Both the position numbers and the translations under genes were made by a program. From Thiotrichales bacterium (lineage in GTDB: Bacteria > Pseudomonadota > Gammaproteobacteria > Thiomicrospirales > Thiomicrospiraceae), in contig JAFGUG010000011.1 in NCBI GenBank assembly GCA_016938655.1, positions 62,001-126,000 on the forward strand: a stretch of 64,000 bases of DNA, written 5' to 3'. Under the pieces are notes generated by a model. It was not told the origin of the DNA and did no database searches. It saw only the letters and a program-made list of their open reading frames with translations. The number at the start of each line of letters is the position of its first letter. Position 1 is the first letter of the stretch. Positions 20,412 to 29,000 of this stretch are shown piece by piece.

Positions 20412-20430
20412 AACCCAGCAGGCCTGTTGA
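20412..20430. repeat. CAGGCCTG palindrome between gatB and htpX
   Basis: Core 20419-20426 in CAGCAGGCCTGTTG, 66 bp behind the gatB stop, followed by TTTATTAAAA. Confidence 0.9.
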
Positions 20431-20535
20431 TTTATTAAAAAAGTATGAAATTGATGTTTTAACACTTGAAAGGTCATAAAAAAACCTTATAGTGTCACTG
20501 TAAGAAATTGATATTACCTTCACAAGGAGAAAGTA

Positions 20536-21432
20536 ATGAAACGTATCGGTCTATTTTTGTTAACCAACATCGCGGTCATTGCGGTGGCGATGTTAGCAAT
20601 GAATATTTTAGGTGTGGGCAGTTATATGGAAGGCACCAGCCTTAACCTAAATAACTTGTTCATGTTCGCATTGATTTTTGGTTTCGCAGGCTCATTTGTG
20701 TCTTTAGCGATGTCAAAATGGATGGCAAAAATGTCTACGGGTGCAAAGGTCATTGAAACCCCACGTAACGCAGACGAAAAATGGTTAGTGGACACCGTTG
20801 CTGCACAAGCGGCAAAAGCGGGTATTAAATCACCCGAAGTCGCGATTTATGACTCACCAGAGCCAAATGCTTTCGCAACGGGTATGACCAAAAACAACTC
20901 ATTAGTAGCGGTTTCAACCGGTCTAATGCGCAACATGCGTCAAAACGAAGTTGAAGCGGTGTTGGGTCACGAAGTCGCCCACGTTGCCAATGGTGACATG
21001 GTGACGATGGCTCTACTACAAGGTGTGTTAAACACGTTCGTTATCTTCTTTGCGAAGATTGTGGCTTACGTGGTTGACCGTGTTGTGCTTAAAAACGAAG
21101 AAGCAGGGCACAGCTGGACATTTATTATCGTGGATATCGTGGCGCAAATCCTGTTCGGTATTTTGGCGAGCATCATTGCCATGAAGTTCTCTCGTTACCG
21201 TGAGTTCCACGCCGACAACGGGGGTGCTTACTTAGCCGGTAAAGAGAACATGATTGCGGCATTGCGTCGTTTACAGACCATGCAGCCAGGTGAGTTACCA
21301 GATCAAATGGCCGCGTTTGGTATCTCTGCCAAGAAGTCGTCTTTCGGTGATTTGTTCAAGTCTCACCCAGACTTAGAAGATCGTATTGCACGTCTTGAAG
21401 CAACGCCACAAAATGAGTTAAAAGTCGCTTAA
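20536..21432 (+). CDS. htpX: membrane metalloprotease HtpX
   Basis: 298 residues: two N-terminal membrane helices (residues 4-24 and 38-58), the zinc site His145-Glu146-x-x-His149 (LGHEVAHVANGD), a hydrophobic pair at about 155-215, and the downstream glutamate ligand in FSRYREFHADNGGA. HtpX degrades misfolded inner-membrane proteins together with FtsH. The start has AAGGAG eight bases upstream. A strong terminator follows. Confidence 0.95.
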   Translation: MKRIGLFLLTNIAVIAVAMLAMNILGVGSYMEGTSLNLNNLFMFALIFGFAGSFVSLAMSKWMAKMSTGAKVIETPRNADEKWLVDTVAAQAAKAGIKSPEVAIYDSPEPNAFATGMTKNNSLVAVSTGLMRNMRQNEVEAVLGHEVAHVANGDMVTMALLQGVLNTFVIFFAKIVAYVVDRVVLKNEEAGHSWTFIIVDIVAQILFGILASIIAMKFSRYREFHADNGGAYLAGKENMIAALRRLQTMQPGELPDQMAAFGISAKKSSFGDLFKSHPDLEDRIARLEATPQNELKVA

Positions 21433-21460
21433 TTTAAGCCGCTTTATAACCCTTAATAAA

Positions 21461-21495
21461 AACCCCGCTCAGGATTTCCTAGCGGGGTTTTTTTA
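21461..21495 (+). terminator. rho-independent terminator of htpX
   Basis: AACCCCGCT and AGCGGGGTT arms (21461-21469, 21481-21489) with an 11-base loop and a T run. Confidence 0.9.
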
Positions 21496-21566
21496 TATAT
21501 TAATTTGACAAAAGATAACCGCGATTATCAAATGTTTATAAAAAATTTATGTTGGATATTTAATTT

Positions 21567-22736
21567 ATGAAAACTGAACTTCCTATTGAAGAATTACTTT
21601 ATGAAGAGGAGGGGCCAACTCTTGATTTTAAAAGAGAGCAATACTCTTTTAGTAATTCGAATGAACATCAGAAAAGTGAAATTATTAAAGATATATTGGC
21701 TTTTGCAAATGCTTGGCGAAGAACTGATGCCTATATATTGATTGGTGTGGAAGAGGTAAAAGGTGGAAGAAGTCGGCTTTTAGGAATTAACAATGACTTA
21801 GATGATGCTCAGTTACAACAGCTTGTAAACAGTAAAGTACAGACTCCAATAGACTTTTCATATAGTACGTATTTGATTGAAGAGGTTAAGGTAGGTGTTA
21901 TTAAAATACCCGTTCAAGAACGACCTTTTTTTCTTAAAAAGAAATACGGAAAATTAAAGGAGAATACCGTATATATCCGAAGAGGAAGCAGTACTGATGA
22001 AGCTAAGCCTGATGAGCTATATGAAATGGGTAAATCTGATGTTACTTCGGTTGAAGAAATACCAAAATTAGACTTTGAGTTTGCTGATTTAGAAAAATCT
22101 GAAAGACAGGGTTTGGGGAAGAGAATTAATGTAATTTTTTTTGATGGTTTCAAAGTCGAAGACATACCTGACTATGGTGCTAATACTAATGTTAATCCTT
22201 TTTCAATTCCTGTTAGTATTTTAAATACTCATAATAAGAATTATTTCAGGGAGCTTGTACATTATCAATTTGTTAGTAATTGCACAGAGAAGTTAGCTTT
22301 TGCTTTAACTAATGGTTCGAGCACTTTAGTTACGGATATCAAAGCTGAACTGTTTGTTGAAAAAGAAGATGATAAATTTTTATTTTTTGGTAGCGAGGAC
22401 TTCCCTAAAATACCTTACGAAGAAGATAATTTTCTTCAGCGTCGGAATCCTAATTTAGATAAAGTAATTAAAAATAGTCATAAGTTATCAGTGAAAATCC
22501 AAGACTTAGGGGATAGGTATAAAATTGTGGTACCTTTTGAAAAGGTTCAACCAAAACAAACAGTATATTTTGAGGATATTGTTTATATTGGATTAAAACA
22601 GTCTGTTGTTTTACATATAAATGTAACTATTTTTGCAGATAATATATCTTCTCCAATTAAAAGCGTTTTAAATCTTGATTGCAAGGTAGCAAAAAAGTCT
22701 GTTAATTATAAAGAGTTAATAAAACTCCCTCTTTAA
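21567..22736 (+). CDS. AlbA_2-domain (Schlafen-like) protein, orphan
   Basis: 389 residues. The N-terminal 150 residues match the AlbA_2/Schlafen-like fold: GPTLDFKREQYSF, ILAFANAWRRTDAYILIGVEE, LLGINNDLDD and NTVYIRRGSSTDEAKPDEL. This fold binds nucleic acid or nucleotides in regulators and in some defence proteins. Residues about 180-389 form an unrecognised, probably beta-rich domain. The gene is visibly more AT-rich than its neighbours, uses many AAA/ATA/TTT codons, has a weak ribosome binding site, contains no CAGGCCTG copy, and is followed by a mobile-element-like sequence. All of this points to horizontal acquisition. No partner gene is present, so a defence role is only a possibility. 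Confidence 0.75.
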   Translation: MKTELPIEELLYEEEGPTLDFKREQYSFSNSNEHQKSEIIKDILAFANAWRRTDAYILIGVEEVKGGRSRLLGINNDLDDAQLQQLVNSKVQTPIDFSYSTYLIEEVKVGVIKIPVQERPFFLKKKYGKLKENTVYIRRGSSTDEAKPDELYEMGKSDVTSVEEIPKLDFEFADLEKSERQGLGKRINVIFFDGFKVEDIPDYGANTNVNPFSIPVSILNTHNKNYFRELVHYQFVSNCTEKLAFALTNGSSTLVTDIKAELFVEKEDDKFLFFGSEDFPKIPYEEDNFLQRRNPNLDKVIKNSHKLSVKIQDLGDRYKIVVPFEKVQPKQTVYFEDIVYIGLKQSVVLHINVTIFADNISSPIKSVLNLDCKVAKKSVNYKELIKLPL

Positions 22737-23110
22737 AAGGTCTTTGCAATATTCTGAGAATAATAGGAATAATTTGGGGTCAGAGTCGAATTAATTAAGA
22801 CTTATGTTTTGGTTTCGAAGCCTTTCAAATTTTTGTATGTATAAGGTACTTTTCTTAGTTGGCTTCAAGTTACTTTATTTTCTTGTCCAAATAAAGAAAT
22901 CAAACGTAGCACTCGGCTGGAGCGACGCGGAGAGACGAGAAACAAAAGACACCCTGCTGACGTAATCTATTTCTCTAAGCTTGTCCACTGACATTCCTGA
23001 ACTCGCTACGCTCAAACAGCAGGAATGCTTAATCGTTTTCCACGCTAAGAGAAATCACGATTCCTTACAGAAGGGACTTTTCCCCAGCAATAACTTCTTA
23101 CGCGGTAATT
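22737..23110. other. degenerate intergenic element downstream of the AlbA_2 gene
   Basis: No intact ORF. The segment TTGGGGTCAGAGTCGAATTA at 22774-22793 resembles motifs I recall beside REP-associated tyrosine transposase genes. The stretch 22850-23095 (ACTTTATTTTCTTGTCCAAATA..., then AACTCGCTACGCTCAAACAG near 23003) resembles a repeat-like sequence seen between genes of many proteobacteria. Both resemblances are from memory. No transposase is encoded. Confidence 0.4.
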
Positions 23111-23116
23111 TATTTT

Positions 23117-23142
23117 AAAATCAGCAGGCCTGCTAACTTTTA
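23117..23142. repeat. CAGGCCTG palindrome with TTTAAAA flanks
   Basis: Core 23125-23132 within TTTTAAAATCAGCAGGCCTG and then CTAACTTTTAAA, a near-full copy of the extended palindrome, downstream of the minus-strand PEP-CTERM gene. Confidence 0.9.
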
Positions 23143-23192
23143 AATGGATGCTTAGGCAGATGAATATTTAAAAGTTGAAATCTCTACGATGC

Positions 23193-23219
23193 AAAAAACC
23201 CGCCAGAAGCGGGTTTTCT
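23193..23219 (-). terminator. rho-independent terminator of the PEP-CTERM gene
   Basis: Read on the minus strand: AAAACCCGC, loop TTCTG, GCGGGTTTTTTG. It lies about 20 bp behind the stop at 23241. Confidence 0.9.
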
Positions 23220-23240
23220 TAATCGACTAGCTTTCAAGTA

Positions 23241-23867
23241 TTAAGCTGTTTTCTTACGGCGTGCTGCCATAAAGCCAACCAGCCCTAAACCACCTAGCAT
23301 TAGCGCATAGGTTGAAGGTTCTGGTACAGCAGATACAGCTTGAGCAGAAAGTGCATTAAGATTGCTTACCGATAAACTCTGCCAGTTTGTACCATCTACT
23401 GTGAATTGACCGGCATTTGAACCATTACAGCAACCTTCTGCCCAATAAACATCCAGTGAGAAGCTTCCAGCCGTTACTGGAAGATTACCCGAGTAAATGA
23501 CATCACTGTTATTGTAGTTGTTGCTCCACCATAGATCGTCTGAACGTTGATTAATCAAGCTATCATCTAGGTAAATCGCAGCGCCATAGCCGGCATCTAA
23601 ACCAAATCTAAAATCTAGGTTAAACGCTTGTCCAGCATCAAAATCAATGCTCAGTTTGTTGATTTTGTCACGGCCTGGCTGGACATTTACAAATTCTGTT
23701 AGGCTCGTTGTAGTTGAGACCGTCGCCGCATTCCATGCAGCAACAAAATCACTTGGGCTTGAGCCATCTGTGTAGGAAGCGGTTTCAAGGTTAATGGTTG
23801 CCGCGTTAGCGCTGGTTGCTGAAGCAAGCAAAATTGCCGTTGCCATCGCTGTTTTCATCATTCGCAT
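23241..23867 (-). CDS. PEP-CTERM sorting-domain exported protein
   Basis: 208 residues. A signal peptide (MRMMKTAMATAILLASATSA, then NA) is followed by a beta-rich domain with aromatic-rich strands (FNLDFRFGLDAGYGAAIYLDD, split by me in two), and a C-terminal sorting tail: VPEPSTYALM, a hydrophobic helix GGLGLVGFMAA and a basic end RRKKTA. PEP-CTERM proteins are cut by exosortase and usually linked to exopolysaccharide export. No exosortase gene lies in this window. The start has GAGGAAA upstream. The paralogues at 63.1-64.0 kb share the tail but not the body. Confidence 0.85.
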   Translation of the reverse strand: MRMMKTAMATAILLASATSANAATINLETASYTDGSSPSDFVAAWNAATVSTTTSLTEFVNVQPGRDKINKLSIDFDAGQAFNLDFRFGLDAGYGAAIYLDDSLINQRSDDLWWSNNYNNSDVIYSGNLPVTAGSFSLDVYWAEGCCNGSNAGQFTVDGTNWQSLSVSNLNALSAQAVSAVPEPSTYALMLGGLGLVGFMAARRKKTA

Positions 23868-24167
23868 TTAAAATTTCCTCTTCAAAGACTTATTGTTTTT
23901 ATTCAAAATTGGTTTGCTGGGTTCTATTGTGCTAGTTGTGCTTTGTAAGAGCGCTAAACTTTGGTTACCCGATATAATATTTATGAATCATAATGGAGAG
24001 TGCGACATAAGATAATTGTCCTAAAGTACAGTTTTTAGATGAATGCGCTATTTAGAGTAATTTAGTGACGATATTGAGCTAGATGAGTGGTTTTAAAAAT
24101 GGAGGGCTAAAAAGTAAGCAGGCCTGCTTGGTTTAAAGGCAGGCTTGTTTGACAGAGGAGGAGAGAT
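23868..24167. other. 300-bp gap upstream of the PEP-CTERM gene
   Basis: AT-rich and non-coding. It contains the promoter region of the minus-strand PEP-CTERM gene and, at its right end, one palindrome copy. Nothing else is recognised. Confidence 0.5.
24113..24130. repeat. CAGGCCTG palindrome downstream of the transglutaminase gene
   Basis: Core 24119-24126 within TAAGCAGGCCTGCTTG, about 40 bp behind the stop of the minus-strand gene ending at 24168. Confidence 0.9.
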
Positions 24168-24956
24168 TTATTCGGTGATACGTTCAACACGAATGGATTG
24201 GGTACTGTGATAAATTAACGGGCCAAACTGATTGTAGATGGCCACATCGGCCGCGTCTCGTCCATAACCAATTGCCACATACCCCCCCTTAAGTTCGGTT
24301 TGGGTTGCATCAAAGGTATACCATTCTCCACCCACATAAGCTTCAAACCAGGCGTGCAAATCCATGGGTTCAAGTTCGTGCAAATAGCCGACCACAATGC
24401 GTGCGGGAATGCTGATGCCTCGGCATAGTGCAATTCCTAAATGAGCCATATCACGACACACCGCATAATCTTTAGCGTTGACCTCAACCGCTGAGAGCGG
24501 CACGATGCTTGAACCGGGGTCGTATTTGAAGTTGGTACGAATCCAGTTTTCTATTTCAGCCACTTGGTCATAACCCATAATGCAATTCTGTGTAATCTCA
24601 GCCGCCATCTGCCCAAAGCGATCAGATTCGCAATATCGACTCGGTAGCAGATATTGCAGGGTTTCATGAGGTAAGTTTTGGACTTCAACGAAGGGCGCAC
24701 CTGGGGCTTTTGGGAGCTTTTTGGGTACACGAACTTTGGCGGAGGTTTGAATTTCAAGGTGTCCAGGTTTGGCCACTAAACGTTGGCAAAGGTTGCCGTA
24801 GTTGTCGGTAAATTCAATCACCTTTTCACAGGGCGTGATTCGGTACTCTTCTTGGGTAATCCATTGATTGTGGTCGCTTCGGGGGCGAAGCATCATCACC
24901 AGTGGGGTGTCGTGTTCAATTACAAACTTTAAATTACAGTAGGTTTTTAGCCACAT
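24168..24956 (-). CDS. transglutaminase-like cysteine protease-fold protein
   Basis: 262 residues, cytosolic by appearance (no signal peptide). The transglutaminase-like core has a complete triad: Cys167 in YAVCRDMAHLGI, His201 in DLHAWFEAYVGG and Asp216 in TFDATQ. The N-terminal 100 residues form the beta domain often paired with this core. The family includes proteases, peptidases and amidases; the substrate here is unknown. It stands between two palindrome copies and is not obviously in an operon. Confidence 0.85.
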   Translation of the reverse strand: MWLKTYCNLKFVIEHDTPLVMMLRPRSDHNQWITQEEYRITPCEKVIEFTDNYGNLCQRLVAKPGHLEIQTSAKVRVPKKLPKAPGAPFVEVQNLPHETLQYLLPSRYCESDRFGQMAAEITQNCIMGYDQVAEIENWIRTNFKYDPGSSIVPLSAVEVNAKDYAVCRDMAHLGIALCRGISIPARIVVGYLHELEPMDLHAWFEAYVGGEWYTFDATQTELKGGYVAIGYGRDAADVAIYNQFGPLIYHSTQSIRVERITE

Positions 24957-25029
24957 AGTGTTTACTCACAATTAAAGAAACAATATAGCATGGTTATTTT
25001 GAAAACATTAAAAAAAGCGTTCCAAAGCC

Positions 25030-25058
25030 CATTTTAAGCAGGCCTGCTGATTTTTAAA
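25030..25058. repeat. CAGGCCTG palindrome downstream of the flavoprotein gene
   Basis: Core 25039-25046 within TTTTAAGCAGGCCTGCTGAT then TTTTAAAG, about 20 bp behind the stop at 25067. Confidence 0.9.
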
Positions 25059-25066
25059 GGGTCGAA

Positions 25067-26350
25067 TTATCCACGCTTATTATGCGTTTGCAAGTAGTTC
25101 AAAACCCCTTGGGCGGCTTGTTGACCTTGCGCCATTACGGCGGTCAGTAAATAGCCTCCCGTTGGCGCTTCCCAATCGAGCATTTCGCCAGCACAAAACA
25201 CACCCGAGTGGTTCTTTAGCATGAGCTGTTCATTAAGTGATTCAAACGTGACGCCGCCTGCGGTGCTGATCGCTTCGGCAATTGGCCGAGGAGCTTGTAA
25301 GGTTAATGGAAACGCCTTTAATGTATTGGTCACGATTTGAGGTTGCGTGAGTTGTTGTTTGGATAACAGCTCTCGCAACATCGAGGCTTTAATGCCATCA
25401 ATGCCGCAACGTTTCCAGAAGGCGCTTAGGCTTAATTTTCCACGCTTGCCGTTAAGTTGTGTGTTGAGTTGTTCATGAGTTCTATGGGGAAACAGGTCGA
25501 GCATGACCTTAAACGGTGTTTGTTGTTTAAGCTGTTCTCTTAAGTACTTGGAATAGGTGTAGATTAAACTGCCTTCCACGCCATGTTGGGTAACAATAAG
25601 CTCACCAAGCTGTTGATGAGGGTGTCCTTTAATATCGGTAAAACTCAGGGTGACGTTTTTGAGCGGTTGGCCGGCAAACTTGTCGATAAAAATGTCACTC
25701 CATTCCACTTCAAAGCCCATGTTAGCCGCTTGAAGTGGGGCGATTTGAATGGCTTTTTGCAATAACGGTTCTACCCAGCTACCCGTTGAACCTAGGTGTG
25801 GCCAAGAAGCGCCGCCCAATGCCAAAATCACCGCATCAAATGTGGCGCTGGTTTCACCCTGTGGCGTGCTGAATTTGCAGGTGATTTGCAGACTGGGTTC
25901 GCTAGACTGGTGCTGGCTAGTATCGCTTTGCCAATCGGTCCAAAGGTGCTTCATTTTAAAGGTGGTGCCTTGTTGCTTAAGTTGATGCAACCAAGCACGT
26001 AATAAAGGGGCGGCTTTTTTATCAAGAGGATAGACTTTTCCAGAGGAGCCGACAAAGGTTTCAAACCCAAAATGGGCTGCCCAAGTGCGCATGCTGGTTG
26101 GTGTAAATTTTTCTAGGGCAGGCAGGAGATTTGGGGCGGCTTCAAAGTAACGGCTTACAAAAAAATCAAACTCATCGTCATGCGTTAAATTTAAACCGCC
26201 GCGCCCTGCTTGTAAAAACTTACGTGCCGCAGAGGGCATAGCGTCATAAACGGTCGCCGGATAACCCGCTTTCGCTAGGGTTTGTGCGGCCATTAAGCCG
26301 GCAGGACCTGCCCCAATAATGGCGATGTTGGGTTTTCTGTTTTGTGTCAT
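25067..26350 (-). CDS. HI0933-like FAD-dependent flavoprotein (YhiN/TIGR03862 type)
   Basis: 427 residues. An N-terminal Rossmann FAD motif IAIIGAGPAGLMAAQTLAKAG is followed by the family-specific RKFLQAGRGGLNLTH. A central insert follows, and the C-terminal FAD-closing motif reads GVFCAGEMLDWEAPTGGYLL. The family is annotated as NAD(P)/FAD-dependent oxidoreductase or aminoacetone oxidase-like; its substrate is not established. No neighbouring gene points to a pathway. Confidence 0.85.
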   Translation of the reverse strand: MTQNRKPNIAIIGAGPAGLMAAQTLAKAGYPATVYDAMPSAARKFLQAGRGGLNLTHDDEFDFFVSRYFEAAPNLLPALEKFTPTSMRTWAAHFGFETFVGSSGKVYPLDKKAAPLLRAWLHQLKQQGTTFKMKHLWTDWQSDTSQHQSSEPSLQITCKFSTPQGETSATFDAVILALGGASWPHLGSTGSWVEPLLQKAIQIAPLQAANMGFEVEWSDIFIDKFAGQPLKNVTLSFTDIKGHPHQQLGELIVTQHGVEGSLIYTYSKYLREQLKQQTPFKVMLDLFPHRTHEQLNTQLNGKRGKLSLSAFWKRCGIDGIKASMLRELLSKQQLTQPQIVTNTLKAFPLTLQAPRPIAEAISTAGGVTFESLNEQLMLKNHSGVFCAGEMLDWEAPTGGYLLTAVMAQGQQAAQGVLNYLQTHNKRG

Positions 26351-26452
26351 TTGGCGTGTGTTGACCTTTTGCGGTGGTTAAATTTAAAACGCGTGTAGCG
26401 TATCAAATTTTCAGCTTGTAAACACGCTCTGTACTTTTTAAAAGTCGGTTTT

Positions 26453-26481
26453 TTGGTTTTAGCAGGCCTGCTGACTTTTAG
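26453..26481. repeat. CAGGCCTG palindrome between the flavoprotein and sufE
   Basis: Core 26463-26470 within TTTTAGCAGGCCTGCTGACT then TTTAG, just beyond the sufE terminator. Confidence 0.9.
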
Positions 26482-26500
26482 TACATTTTTTAAGCACAAA

Positions 26501-26530
26501 AACGCCCCGTTAAGCTAAGCCTAACGAGGC
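26501..26530 (-). terminator. rho-independent terminator of sufE
   Basis: On the minus strand GCGCCTCGTTA pairs with TAACGGGGCGT, followed by TTTTTG, about 30 bp behind the stop. Confidence 0.85.
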
Positions 26531-26560
26531 GCTATGATTGAGAGGTGGCTTGCTTAAGTA

Positions 26561-27001
26561 TTAAGCGTTGGCAACGCGTTTGGCGCCTTCGGACTGAATA
26601 CGCTTAATCATGTGATATAGACCGGTTGAGCGGTTTGGACTGAGTTGTTGAAGCAGGCCAATTTTGCCTAAAAAATCGAGCGGAGCGGTGACCACTTCCG
26701 CCGGCGTACGGCCGTTGTAAATTCGTAATAAAAGGGCAATTAACCCCGACACTATCGCCGCATCACTTTTGGCTTGCATGTATAAATGGCCATCGTGCTC
26801 TTCAATGTTAATCCAGACGTTCGACTGACAACCGTGGATTCGATTCTCTTCAGTTTGGTAGGATTCGTCCATATTTTGCAGCTGCTTTCCCATGTCAATC
26901 AAATATTTATATCGATCTTTTGGGTTGGCGAAGTGTGTAAAGCGTTTAATTAAATCCGCTTGTACTTCGTCTAGTGTTTGGCTTGGCGGTGTAAAATCCA
27001 T
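26561..27001 (-). CDS. sufE: SufE-family sulfur acceptor
   Basis: 146 residues with the SufE layout: YLIDMGKQL, the active cysteine Cys58 in ENRIHGCQSNVWI, SDAAIVSGLIALLLRIYNGRTP and LGLLQQLSPNRSTGL-like C-terminal motif (IGLLQQLSPNRSTGLYHM). SufE takes sulfane sulfur from the SufS cysteine desulfurase for iron-sulfur cluster assembly. No suf operon lies here; a CsdE-type partner role is equally possible. Confidence 0.9.
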   Translation of the reverse strand: MDFTPPSQTLDEVQADLIKRFTHFANPKDRYKYLIDMGKQLQNMDESYQTEENRIHGCQSNVWINIEEHDGHLYMQAKSDAAIVSGLIALLLRIYNGRTPAEVVTAPLDFLGKIGLLQQLSPNRSTGLYHMIKRIQSEGAKRVANA

Positions 27002-27106
27002 ACTATTTTACTCGGTTATTCGTTGAAGGCGTCATGATACCATTTTTTGAGAATAAATCGACCCAGATTTACGGTTTGAAAACGCAACCTTGTCGAAATA
27101 AAAAAA

Positions 27107-27940
27107 TTAATTTAGTTGGTAGTTGACGGGCACTTTTATTTGCCACTCTTGGCGCATAATCTCTTTTGGAAAGGCTTTAAACTGATTGTTCATGCGCTCT
27201 TGGAAAATAGACAAAGCGGCGGCATCAAGAATGCTTTTGCCCGAGCTGTTAATCAGTGCAAGTTGAGATATTTTGCCATTGGGCATCAGGGTGAATTGAA
27301 TCATGACAGTGCCCTCCCATTGACGACGTTTAGCACTACGTGGATAGGTAGACTGAGCATGCATGGATATCTCTTCACGTAGCGCATAAAGATACTGTTG
27401 TTCAGCATTGGCAATTTGCCCAGGCGTGAACAGGGGTTCCACTTTTTTTGGTGCAGGCTTTGGTGTGGCCTTAGGAGGAGCTTTTGGAAGCGGCTTGGCT
27501 TCGGAGAGCGGTTTACTCACTGGCAAAGGTTCAACCTTTGGCTCGGGCTTTGGCACGGGTTTCGGTTTTGGTTCAGGTTTGGGAGTCGGCTTAGGCTCAG
27601 GTTTTGGAACAGGCTTGGGCTCAGGCTTGGGCTCAGGCTTGGGTTCAACAACCGGCTTTGGGTCTGGTTTGGGTTCTGGTTTAGGTTGTTCAACCGGTTC
27701 TTCGATCGGTTCTGGTTTTTTTTCTGGTTCCGGCTCAATCAGCGGTTGTTCTTCAGACAGGGGTTCAACCACTTGCTCTTGCGGAGCTTGAAACATGGCT
27801 AAGGTGACGGCAACGGGAACTAAGTCCGGCTCTTTTTTGATAGGTTGCGAAAAGACCCAATACCCCACGGCTAACAAAACACCGTATAGCAACAGGCTAA
27901 TAATAAACGCTTGAGTTGAACCGTGTTTTAAAGAAGGCAT
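27107..27940 (-). CDS. tonB: TonB energy-transduction protein
   Basis: 277 residues: one N-terminal membrane anchor (residues 10-29), a long Pro-Lys/Pro-Glu spacer (about residues 55-165, EPKPEPKP repeats) that spans the periplasm, and the C-terminal TonB domain ([20 protein letters not shown], then [14 protein letters not shown]). It passes proton-motive energy from ExbB-ExbD to outer-membrane receptors. The ATG touches the exbD stop (TAATG overlap). The Gly/Ser-rich frames on the opposite strand are mirror images of the Pro-rich codons and not genes. Confidence 0.93.
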   Translation of the reverse strand: MPSLKHGSTQAFIISLLLYGVLLAVGYWVFSQPIKKEPDLVPVAVTLAMFQAPQEQVVEPLSEEQPLIEPEPEKKPEPIEEPVEQPKPEPKPDPKPVVEPKPEPKPEPKPVPKPEPKPTPKPEPKPKPVPKPEPKVEPLPVSKPLSEAKPLPKAPPKATPKPAPKKVEPLFTPGQIANAEQQYLYALREEISMHAQSTYPRSAKRRQWEGTVMIQFTLMPNGKISQLALINSSGKSILDAAALSIFQERMNNQFKAFPKEIMRQEWQIKVPVNYQLN

Positions 27941-28332
27941 TATTGAGCCGCTTTCGCCTTGGTTAAGATGGTCAGATTGTTTAACTGCTGGGCTTTGAGC
28001 AAGTCAATCAGTTGTACAAACTCGCCAAATTCGGCTTTTTTATCCACCTGAATAACAATGCGTTGCTCTTTGTTTAAGGTGGTAAGCATCGCATCAATCG
28101 CCAGCAGGGTTTGCGGCTCTTCATTGAGGTAAAGTTGGTTTTGTTGATCAATATGAAATGTCACCGGTATTTCATCTTTGGGTGGCACGTAAGTCTGTGT
28201 GCTTTGCGTTTCTGGCAGGTCAAGATTCAGACTGTCTTTTACGATAAAGCTGGCGGTCGTTAAAACAATCGCTAACAGAACAAGCATGACGTCAATTAAG
28301 GGGATGACGTTGATGGTATCAAAACGTTTCAT
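27940..28332 (-). CDS. exbD: ExbD/TolR-family protein
   Basis: 130 residues: short cytoplasmic start, one membrane helix with the essential aspartate (INVIPLIDVMLVLLAIVL), and a periplasmic domain. Part of the exbB-exbD-tonB operon, with two bases between exbB stop and this ATG and a one-base overlap with tonB. It forms the proton channel with ExbB. Confidence 0.93.
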   Translation of the reverse strand: MKRFDTINVIPLIDVMLVLLAIVLTTASFIVKDSLNLDLPETQSTQTYVPPKDEIPVTFHIDQQNQLYLNEEPQTLLAIDAMLTTLNKEQRIVIQVDKKAEFGEFVQLIDLLKAQQLNNLTILTKAKAAQ

Positions 28333-28334
28333 AT

Positions 28335-28757
28335 TTAAGCGTGCTTGGCCTTGAATTGCAGTTCAATCACATCACAGCGGCGCATTAAGCCGTTATAACT
28401 CATAATTGCAGGAATGGCGATGGCGATCCCAGCTGCGGTGGCTTTTAACGCTAAGGCTAAACCGGTCATAATAGAGCCAGTATCAATGGTTTGTTGCTGA
28501 CCCAAGTCGTAAAAGGTAATTAAGATACCCAGCACCGTTCCAAGTAAGCCAACATAGGGGGCGTTAGCACCGATGGTAGAGAGGGTGGTCAAGTTCTTTG
28601 TGATGCTGACATGCAACAATTCTACTTGGCTAAATTCAGCGAGATTCAATCGTTTAAAGAACAGAGTTCTTTCTATGGTGATCCATAATGCAATAAAGCC
28701 CATCAGGCCTAAAATGCCAAAAATCGCGAAATCTAGGTAAAGTTTAAGTAGTTCCAT
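28335..28757 (-). CDS. exbB: ExbB/TolQ/MotA-family proton channel protein
   Basis: 140 residues, the short form of ExbB: three membrane helices, with the family motif IGANAPYVGLLGTVLGI around residue 60-76 and GLALALKATAAGIAIAIPAIM. First gene of the exbBD-tonB operon. The short length matches ExbB proteins of some epsilon- and gammaproteobacteria and is not a truncation. Confidence 0.92.
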   Translation of the reverse strand: MELLKLYLDFAIFGILGLMGFIALWITIERTLFFKRLNLAEFSQVELLHVSITKNLTTLSTIGANAPYVGLLGTVLGILITFYDLGQQQTIDTGSIMTGLALALKATAAGIAIAIPAIMSYNGLMRRCDVIELQFKAKHA

Positions 28758-29000
28758 GTTGCGGGTAAGGTCTCTTGAGTTAAAGCGGCATTATTTAGAA
28801 ACAGGCGATTCTGAATAGAGGTTGCTTAGTAAAATTAGCCACATAGTGTCCCAAATTGAGACGGTTTTTGCAATGTAAAACTCTTTATAAAGTATGAAGT
28901 TGGGCGGGTATTGATTGCAGTTTTTTGAGTTGATAGGTATATTAGTCAAACTCGTTTTTTAGAAAAAAATAAGAATATACTTTTTACAGGAGTTTACTAT

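Noticed and set aside
27410-27780. Short repeats in tonB considered as a CRISPR or tandem-repeat array
   Set aside because: Repeat units are only codon-level EPKP repeats with no spacers. No CRISPR array or cas gene is present anywhere in the window.
27398-27802. Long Gly/Ser-rich and Phe/Trp/Arg-rich plus-strand ORFs across tonB
   Set aside because: They are mirror images of the Pro-Lys/Pro-Glu repeat of tonB; the composition follows from the repeat.
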